DNA from: a virus
Reading direction: 5' to 3' (one strand)
DNA: 64,000 nt
Virus record (IMG/VR): IMGVR_UViG_3300028738_000015
Location: 1 to 64,000 of that record
Within the stretch, counting starts at the first letter, position 1. Each line of letters begins with the position of its first letter. Below, piece after piece: positions 57,832-64,000 of the stretch. The notes below the pieces were generated by a model. That model was not told the origin of the DNA and ran no database searches. It worked only from the letters and a program-made list of their open reading frames with translations. Both the position numbers and the translations under genes were made by a program.

Positions 57832-58614
57832 CTATTTGTTACCTTCTGATTTGTCCAACATATCTTTCAATGGGACATACAGATTATTGTTTTTGTTATC
57901 GAAAATAAAAGCAGCAGCTTCTTTTTCATCTGCACCAAGAGTTACTTTGTCATACATGATATATCCATTAGCAACCGCGCGTTGTATCATCTTCTTTGAA
58001 AGAAGTTTTTTGATGAATACAATTTGTTGATTAGCATCAAGATTTTCAAGATATGAAAGAACTTCTCCCGGACGTGATTCAACTAATTCAAATACTCTGG
58101 CCTCAGCAATTTTCGTTGATAGATTAGTAGCATTCTCTCCAAAATAGAATAATAAATTATTCATATCTGAAAGAGCCAAGTCAAGTACTTTCGCACCGGC
58201 TTTTGCTTTTGTTCTTGAATCAACAATAGTTTTTTCTGCTTCTGCTTCGAAATTCTGAATATAGAATAAATGTTTACCTACTACTACTTCTTTACGGCTA
58301 TGTGCTATCTCCGGCATTTCAAGAGCAAGATTATAAAGTGCTAAATCTCTTGTTGGAAGATATTTTCCGTTTGTCTTTATTAAAACAAGTGTTTGGTTAT
58401 GAACAATAGGATAATTCTCATCTTCTTTAATTATCAATTCTTGTCTTAATAATTCAGTTGGACTCAAATCTTGTTGCCCTGTCAATAACTTTTTTGATAC
58501 ATTATCAGTAATAGGAGTCATTAAAAATGGTTTTTCCTTATACTTCTTATTGATCGCGTAGATTTTTATTTCTTCGCGTTCTTCACCTGTTTCGTCTTTG
58601 GTTGTCTTAGCCAT
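57832..58614 (-). CDS. Hypothetical virion/assembly protein, 260 aa
   Basis: Charged, mostly helical protein with a Lys/Glu-rich start (AKTTKDETGEEREEIKIYAI) and no membrane segment. It stops at a TAG 5 bases before the following gene. It follows the capsid-like gene and precedes the ring-type proteins. No family recognised. Confidence 0.5.
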   Translation of the reverse strand: MAKTTKDETGEEREEIKIYAINKKYKEKPFLMTPITDNVSKKLLTGQQDLSPTELLRQELIIKEDENYPIVHNQTLVLIKTNGKYLPTRDLALYNLALEMPEIAHSRKEVVVGKHLFYIQNFEAEAEKTIVDSRTKAKAGAKVLDLALSDMNNLLFYFGENATNLSTKIAEARVFELVESRPGEVLSYLENLDANQQIVFIKKLLSKKMIQRAVANGYIMYDKVTLGADEKEAAAFIFDNKNNNLYVPLKDMLDKSEGNK

Positions 58615-58640
58615 TATCTATAATTTTTAAAAAGAATGAA

Positions 58641-60077
58641 TTAATATTTTACTGGACGATAAAGTTCAGCAATACCATTTACATCAAGTAAAGCTGCACC
58701 GGTTTCCCATAGGATGTGGTGGTGTTTACCATCTACTGAGTTGGCCATGTCGCCACCTTTATTGATACCGTTTACTTCACCTTCTAACCAACCACGTTTA
58801 CCAAGTTGCAATAACTCAATTGCTGGTTGATTGATTTCAACATCTCCCAATGATACAAAGATAGCATTATGAGAACTATTACGGGTTCCATCAGCACCAT
58901 AGGTAGTTGCACGCATTGGACTATCAAACCAAGGCACTACAGTAGGGATCATTTTTACTCCACCAAATTCGTAATACTCGTAATCAAGATTGATACCTTT
59001 CTTTCCATTACCACCCATCTCAACTGTTTTAGGGTCGATACCAGCCTGATCTCTCATTAGCTTAGCGAAACCCTTGTAAAACTGCATACCACAGATTACA
59101 GCTACCTCTTTACCCCATGAAGAAGAATAGATAGAAATATTTTCCATGATATTATCAATGACACGAGTCGACATAACATTGTATGGTAATCTCCAAGCAC
59201 CATCACCTTGGTTCAAAATACCATCACCGGCCATTACTTCGAATCCTTCATTTGTTTTTAATAGAACTTTATCATCTGCAGTAACAGTTGATTTTCCATT
59301 CAACAATTGTTTTTCACGATATGTAGCAGCACGTTCAAGCATTTGAATTTGTGCATGGTCAGCCCACATAGAAACACCGTTATGTTCCATCCAAATAGCA
59401 CTAGGACGATATTCATCAGCAGTACCAGAGATAGACCATTTCAAACGTTGAATAGTCATGTGAGTATATGCCTTTTCATCAAAGGTATATTTTTCGTAAG
59501 CTGTTTCTGACATTTCTTCAAATGAAGTATGAGAAATACTTACTTCTTGGCCTATTGCAAGCAAATTTGGATTTACAAAATCACCTGACACATTAGTCAT
59601 GATTTTTACACGATAATGGAAAATTCCGGCATCAATTTCTTGTGGAAGTGTAGAGTCGGAAACGTGTACGTAAGTTTGATTATCGGCAAGTTCAAGAACA
59701 TCTTTTGGAGAGAACCAGTTAGTATCAAGATACAAGTCAATCCATGTTTGATTACGACCCGGTTCATTAGGGAATGCATCACATTTGAATGCAGCAATAA
59801 CGCGAGCTTTACGGTCTGGATAACCTTTGACGTTCCACATTACTTTACGGTTACCAACGATTTTGTATTTTCCTGATTTTGGATTCAAAGGATCAGCAAG
59901 TTTACCCGAAAACATATTACGTCCGGCAAGTAACGAACTAAAGGCAGTAGAACTTTTAGAAAATAAAGTAGTTACTTGAGCAAGCATATGTGGACTTGCA
60001 ATCAAGTATTGTGACATGTGTTTTGATGTCGGAGTTTGATTAGCGAACTCTTGTGGTGCGCCAGGTAAAATTCTCAT
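58641..60077 (-). CDS. Major capsid protein (HK97-fold expected)
   Basis: 478 aa. Located right after a scaffold-like gene, as in other crAss-like genomes, where the capsid protein is about 490-500 aa. Compatible features are an N-terminal helical arm rich in Thr/Gln/Ser (PTSKHMSQYLIASPH), a Gly/Lys loop (SGKLADPLNPKSGKYKIVG), and long mixed alpha/beta segments with conserved-looking ILEL and Gly-Pro stretches. I see no membrane or enzyme motif. Assigned by length and gene order, since capsid sequences are too diverse to confirm by eye. Confidence 0.75.
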   Translation of the reverse strand: MRILPGAPQEFANQTPTSKHMSQYLIASPHMLAQVTTLFSKSSTAFSSLLAGRNMFSGKLADPLNPKSGKYKIVGNRKVMWNVKGYPDRKARVIAAFKCDAFPNEPGRNQTWIDLYLDTNWFSPKDVLELADNQTYVHVSDSTLPQEIDAGIFHYRVKIMTNVSGDFVNPNLLAIGQEVSISHTSFEEMSETAYEKYTFDEKAYTHMTIQRLKWSISGTADEYRPSAIWMEHNGVSMWADHAQIQMLERAATYREKQLLNGKSTVTADDKVLLKTNEGFEVMAGDGILNQGDGAWRLPYNVMSTRVIDNIMENISIYSSSWGKEVAVICGMQFYKGFAKLMRDQAGIDPKTVEMGGNGKKGINLDYEYYEFGGVKMIPTVVPWFDSPMRATTYGADGTRNSSHNAIFVSLGDVEINQPAIELLQLGKRGWLEGEVNGINKGGDMANSVDGKHHHILWETGAALLDVNGIAELYRPVKY

Positions 60078-60104
60078 GATGAATTTGATTAATAGAGTTG
60101 ATTA

Positions 60105-61151
60105 TTATTCTGGTTGTTCAAGCAATTTGACTTCTGACTCAAAGTCTAATGATTGACCAGTCTTTCGAGCGCTAACACCAGCAAAATTAGGAGTAATACT
60201 TAATGACTTAAGTAATGCTTCTTTTCCACCTTCACGCCCCTTAGTAATTGTTTCTATTACTTTTTCTTCTCCAAACTTAGCAACCATTACAAACATTTTG
60301 TATAATGTCATATTGTCTGACAATATTTCATCTATTAAACGTTCACCGGTTTCTTTATTTGGAACAACAACTCTCTCAAATTCTGCTAAAAACTGATTAT
60401 GGGTTTCTTGATTGACAGGAATACCATAAATAGAATCAACTTTTGAAAGACTTTCTTTAAGGGTATTCAATTCGCCTTTTGTTTCAGCCAACATTTGATT
60501 GTACTGAGTTTCATAAGTAGCAGATTGACTTTTCTTATATTCTTTTACAAGATTATCATTGTAGTTCTTGATATTTTCATCAATTACTAAAGCAGCATCT
60601 TGCTTTTGTATTTTAGTCATTCGACCAATCTCTTGTACAATATCATCATCAGTCAAACCACTTGGATTTTTTTCTGAATCATAAACACCATAACGAGTTT
60701 TTAAATCAAATGCAATTTTTTCATCAACAGTAAATTTACTTGCATCAACATACTGTTCTGATACATTTGTTACTAAATCATTAATCGTAAGATTAGGATT
60801 AGTAGCAGTCATATCTTGTATCTGTTGTGCTAATGGATGAAGAACCGGTTTCTCTAAACCAAATTTCTGTGCAATAAATGGACGAAGTAAATCATTCTCT
60901 GTTTCGGCAGTAATCTTTTCAGGCATTTTAAAGCCTTCTAAATCTTTAAATGAATCCCACAAAGGAGAAGGAGTGTAAACTGTCTCTACGGTATCTTCTG
61001 TTGTTTCCTCGGCAGTCTTTTCCACTTTCATAGGTTCATCATATGTACCAGCAGGTGCTTCTAACCTTTGAAGTTCTTCAGCAGAAAAGCCACCAGAGGT
61101 ATCTTGACCTTCGGTAGCTTCTTGCATTTTAAAAAATAATGGCTTATACAT
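60105..61151 (-). CDS. Scaffold-like protein, 348 aa
   Basis: Acidic N-terminal third (Thr/Glu-rich, EKTAEETTEDTVETVYTPSP) followed by long helices (YKKSQSATYETQYNQMLAET and GELNTLKESLSKVDSIYGIP) and a basic C-terminus. This is typical of phage capsid scaffolds, which bind the capsid protein by their C-terminus. Located between the small 139-aa protein and the capsid gene. An alternative start eight residues in (ATG 61127) is possible. It overlaps the upstream gene by 8 bp. Confidence 0.6.
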   Translation of the reverse strand: MYKPLFFKMQEATEGQDTSGGFSAEELQRLEAPAGTYDEPMKVEKTAEETTEDTVETVYTPSPLWDSFKDLEGFKMPEKITAETENDLLRPFIAQKFGLEKPVLHPLAQQIQDMTATNPNLTINDLVTNVSEQYVDASKFTVDEKIAFDLKTRYGVYDSEKNPSGLTDDDIVQEIGRMTKIQKQDAALVIDENIKNYNDNLVKEYKKSQSATYETQYNQMLAETKGELNTLKESLSKVDSIYGIPVNQETHNQFLAEFERVVVPNKETGERLIDEILSDNMTLYKMFVMVAKFGEEKVIETITKGREGGKEALLKSLSITPNFAGVSARKTGQSLDFESEVKLLEQPE

Positions 61152-61563
61152 TGATTAAATTATTAAAGTTAGTATCAACACCTAAAAGATATGAATCACT
61201 TACTACTAAAGCAAGAGCTCCTTTTACAATGATTTGGTTTGCAGCATTAGCCATTGATGGATTATAATAAACAATATCACTAGCTTTAAATTGACTACTT
61301 CCACTTTCCATTACAACAGCTAAATGTGGATGAACACCTTTAAATCTTTCTAAAGTTGGTTTCTCATTATTTACAATGATGATCTTTTCGGCAAATGGAA
61401 CTGTAATAGGGCAAAGAAGAATATCACCACTATTATTTATTGTTCTACACTTGAAACCAGTTTGACCCGGATCACATACTTCAATAAGACTTAGATAACT
61501 TTTAATCCCATTGTTCTTAGATTGAATTTCCTCAATCGCTTTTTCTAATCTGTCTTTAAACAT
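61144..61563 (-). CDS. Hypothetical protein, 139 aa, between portal and scaffold genes
   Basis: A helical N-terminus (KDRLEKAIEEIQSKNNGIKS) leads to a beta-rich body with GDILLCPITVPFAEKIIIVN and a hydrophobic ending. Small genes at this position in related phages include auxiliary or head-completion proteins. No recognised motif. Possible promoter directly upstream at 61593-61600. Confidence 0.5.
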   Translation of the reverse strand: MFKDRLEKAIEEIQSKNNGIKSYLSLIEVCDPGQTGFKCRTINNSGDILLCPITVPFAEKIIIVNNEKPTLERFKGVHPHLAVVMESGSSQFKASDIVYYNPSMANAANQIIVKGALALVVSDSYLLGVDTNFNNLINV

Positions 61564-61592
61564 AAGTGTTTGATTTGATTAATAATATGATG

Positions 61593-61600
61593 CAAATATA
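61593..61600 (-). promoter_or_regulatory. -7-like promoter element upstream of the 139-aa gene
   Basis: On the minus strand TATATTTG matches TAnnTTTG exactly. Transcription would begin near 61586, giving a ~23-base leader for the gene starting at 61563. No clear TTTG lies 19-21 bp upstream, where the end of the portal gene sits. May add expression of scaffold and capsid genes. Confidence 0.3.
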
Positions 61601-61615
61601 TGAATAATTTAATTA

Positions 61616-64000
61616 CTATGAGTCTTTTAAATTTACTTTATTCCTCATGTTTTTTTCATGGTCAACAGTAGTCTTTCGAATTGATTGTAATTCACCAGTC
61701 TTTAATTGTGCTTCTGAAAGTATCGCATTCATCTTAATTTCAAACTGTTTCATCATTTCTTGTACTCTATTAGCACGTCCTTCTTCTTGTAAATAGGCAG
61801 ATTCAATTTCATTATTTGCCATTATTTTAAAGTTTTCAGTTTTCTCTTTAACAACAAGTTCTCGTTCTTTAAACTCTGATTCCCATTCATAACGTTTTTC
61901 ATCAAGTTGTAAACGTGCTTTATCAATTTCTCTTGAAGCTAAATCAAATTCATCTTTTGTTTTCAAAAGTTGCATATCAATCTGAGCTTGTAAATTCATT
62001 GTTTTTTGTTTAGCTTCTTCTTTGGCAGTTTCGGTAGCAACATTATTTTGTTGTCTGATTGCTTCGGCCTCTTTTGACATCTGAATAAGTTTGTTTTCCA
62101 TTTCAGTCAAATCATCAATCTTAAACATACTCACTACAGAAGTAAAAGGAAGTTCAGCGCGACCCCATGATTGCATTGCTGCAGTACGTAAATCTTCAAG
62201 ACGTGATTCCTCTTTTACATTATTGGAAGAATAGATTCTAAAATCTGAACCATTCAATGAACCTTTTGGTATTTGAATAAGAACTTCTTCCAGGTCCTTA
62301 TCAAGAAAGTTTAATACTTTACCATCTTTCCATGTATAACGTATTTTCAAGTTTAGAAATAATTCAATTGCTTTATCAAAAACTGTATCATTTTCTGAGA
62401 ACTGTATTTCAGTAATAAGAGAAGATTGTTCTCGCGACATGTTTACATTACTTACTGGATCAGAAGAAACAAATTGACCAAGTGAAGCATCAGTAATACC
62501 AATAAGTTTACCTATTAATGAATCAATGCCATTAAGGACATTATCAATAAAAGCAATACTCTGAGTAATCGTATCATCATAGTTTTGAAATTGATTATAT
62601 GAAGCCGGTGTTTTACGACCTTTCTTCATTGTCTCAATCCACATAGTTCCAAGTTTACGATAGTACATCCATTTACCGGCAGTCATATTATCCGGTTTCT
62701 GACTCTTATCCATTATCATACCTTTTACTCCGGATAAAGCAATAGTAAGTTCTTTCTTATAATTTACAATATCATAAAGTTCTATTAATTCGCGAACTCT
62801 CCATATAAGAGAATATGGTTTTTCAGACGCTGTATTGAACGATCTTGCAACAAGTGGGAGTGTAGGTAGTCCGGGCATATCAATTGGTCTAAAAACATTG
62901 TCCTGTTTACCCATGTTGATATGAATAACATTTCCAATAACAACCATATGATAAATATCATAAATGACAACACGATTACGTATTTCATCTTTTTTTAGTT
63001 TAGCATCTTTTGTTGTAAGATGTACAAAATATTCATCTTCACGATATTTGTTTGGTGTCTTTTTCCAAAATATTTCACGTGGTGCCAAAAACCATATACG
63101 TGATACTTCAATAGCATTGTGTTGGTCATTGAAGTTTTCACTGTTATCAAAGTATGCAGTATTACCAACATAATTTTTTATTGTAGCACTATCACCTATT
63201 GAATAAGCAGAGATAATTTGTTCTTCTGATTTAGATAATTCAAATTCAGAAAATATCTGACTTTTATTCATATACTCTTTGGTAAAACACCATTCACTAT
63301 TCTGAGTCCAACGATTACTTCCACCTTTAGAATAACATGCAGTATTTGCATCTACTTGTTTAAAAACAATATCTTTTGTTCTTGGATTATAATAAGTAAT
63401 ATATGTTGGTTTACCAGTTACAATTTTTTCACGAAGCCCTACATTCCAATGCTGTTTTAAATCCTCTGTTTGAATAGCAGATTTTAATGCGGCATTGGCA
63501 ACCTGTTGCATTATTTCAACATCAGTATTCAATAAGAAATAATCAATACGTTTTTGCATTTCATTATTGTCTAATGAAACACGTGAAAGATTTCGAATAA
63601 GTTTCTGCATCTCTAATTGAATCATTGGCATATTCTTTTTCAGTTCTTCCATCTGAGTTTGTGCTTGTTCATTATCCGGTTGGACTTCTAACTGTTTCTG
63701 CATATCACTCATTTTATCTTGTACTTGTTGAATCTGTTGTTGAACAATTGCATCACGTTCTTTATACATCTCCAATTTCGCATTTAGACTAGCCTTAATG
63801 CGATTTTCATACTTCAATTGAAGAGTACGTTCATCCATAGCAATTGCTTTGCTTTTAAACGACCTACGTGCTTGTTTAGATTCAAGTATATTCAACTTAC
63901 TTCTTACAATCTCATTACCTATATTTCTGAACTTAGCCGGATAAGTAAAACCTTCAACTTTTGTCAAGTATTCAAATTTTGTATTATCAATAATACCATG
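61616..64000 (-). CDS. Portal protein (5' end outside the window)
   Basis: At least 795 codons are present; the frame stays open to the right edge, so the N-terminus lies beyond 64000. The TTG at 63967 is not needed as a start. The N-terminal half contains coiled-coil helices (MYKERDAIVQQQIQQVQDKM, IQLEMQKLIRNLSRVSL). The middle has the portal-like alpha/beta body with long helices and a WIETMKK-type segment. The C-terminus is a long Glu/Lys/Gln helix. In crAss-like phages the portal (about 800 aa) lies just upstream of the scaffold and capsid genes, as here. The gene ends in tandem stops TAG-TAA. Confidence 0.8.
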   Translation of the reverse strand, partial: HGIIDNTKFEYLTKVEGFTYPAKFRNIGNEIVRSKLNILESKQARRSFKSKAIAMDERTLQLKYENRIKASLNAKLEMYKERDAIVQQQIQQVQDKMSDMQKQLEVQPDNEQAQTQMEELKKNMPMIQLEMQKLIRNLSRVSLDNNEMQKRIDYFLLNTDVEIMQQVANAALKSAIQTEDLKQHWNVGLREKIVTGKPTYITYYNPRTKDIVFKQVDANTACYSKGGSNRWTQNSEWCFTKEYMNKSQIFSEFELSKSEEQIISAYSIGDSATIKNYVGNTAYFDNSENFNDQHNAIEVSRIWFLAPREIFWKKTPNKYREDEYFVHLTTKDAKLKKDEIRNRVVIYDIYHMVVIGNVIHINMGKQDNVFRPIDMPGLPTLPLVARSFNTASEKPYSLIWRVRELIELYDIVNYKKELTIALSGVKGMIMDKSQKPDNMTAGKWMYYRKLGTMWIETMKKGRKTPASYNQFQNYDDTITQSIAFIDNVLNGIDSLIGKLIGITDASLGQFVSSDPVSNVNMSREQSSLITEIQFSENDTVFDKAIELFLNLKIRYTWKDGKVLNFLDKDLEEVLIQIPKGSLNGSDFRIYSSNNVKEESRLEDLRTAAMQSWGRAELPFTSVVSMFKIDDLTEMENKLIQMSKEAEAIRQQNNVATETAKEEAKQKTMNLQAQIDMQLLKTKDEFDLASREIDKARLQLDEKRYEWESEFKERELVVKEKTENFKIMANNEIESAYLQEEGRANRVQEMMKQFEIKMNAILSEAQLKTGELQSIRKTTVDHEKNMRNKVNLKDS

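Noticed and set aside
63965-63967. TTG as the portal start codon
   Set aside because: The same frame is open to the window edge upstream of it, so the true start is most likely outside the window.
1-64000. Stop-codon reassignment (TAG to Gln or TGA to Trp), known in some crAss-like phages
   Set aside because: TAG ends genes on both arms (1701, 9001, 57832, and the portal at 61616, where TAA follows). TGA ends several early genes, overlapping the next ATG. The long late genes are open without recoding, and no suppressor tRNA was seen.

Overview
The window looks like about two thirds of the genome of a crAss-like phage (order Crassvirales) of a Bacteroidota host. The DNA is visibly AT-rich. 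Start codons mostly lack Shine-Dalgarno sequences, and the promoter-like sites found fit the Bacteroides TTTG / TAnnTTTG type. The assignment rests on the crAss arrangement of two convergent arms, on the portal, scaffold-like and major capsid-like order, on a long tail ('muzzle'-like) protein, and above all on a giant virion protein carrying the DxDxD active-site motif of the crAss-type virion RNA polymerase. TAA, TAG and TGA all serve as stops, so the standard bacterial code applies.

Left arm (1-21,880, + strand apart from one gene): early, replication and host-takeover genes, tightly packed and often overlapping. In order there is an Imm5-like putative immunity gene; a control region with dyads and a hairpin terminator (541-823); small hypotheticals with one lone minus-strand gene; a Dda/RecD-type SF1 helicase; an HNH/NinG-like protein; a DnaB-type replicative helicase; a small gene broken by an in-frame stop; and a DUF932-like gene. 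Next come a promoter plus structured attenuator-like leader RNA (9,620-9,749), an HTH protein and a catalytically degenerate DUF559/Vsr-like protein. The rest of the arm holds a ParB-like protein with a cysteine cluster, an N6-adenine methyltransferase, a Rad50/SbcC-like ATPase, a RyR-domain protein and a DUF2829/Tad2-like (Thoeris anti-defence) protein that share a leader element, a possible OB-fold protein, a Cas4-like nuclease, a RusA-like resolvase, a MazG-like protein and a DUF551-like protein. No DNA polymerase, primase, integrase, terminase or tRNA was recognised; some probably lie outside the window.

A bidirectional terminator at 22,024-22,065 separates the arms. Right arm (22,064-64,000, all minus strand, read right to left): virion genes. 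The order of transcription is portal (running off the window edge), a small protein, scaffold-like protein, major capsid-like protein, connector/ring-type proteins, an internal terminator, another ring-type protein, a protein with a rearranged FISUMP (C-type-lectin-like) domain, an IHF-like protein, small proteins, a tail-hub-like protein, the 1,459-aa tail protein, three putative cargo/ejection proteins, the 5,836-aa giant and a 1,725-aa protein.

The giant combines an ejection-like N-terminus, coiled coil, SF1 helicase, zincin metallopeptidase and virion RNA polymerase. The 1,725-aa protein has an ADP-ribosyltransferase-like domain and a second zincin. Known crAss biology suggests that the ejected polymerase transcribes the early arm and that the left arm then replicates and protects the genome. 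The most noteworthy novelties are the pseudoknotted leader, the duplicated leader before the RyR and Tad2-like genes, the domain architecture of the two giants, the in-frame UAA gene and the permuted FISUMP domain.
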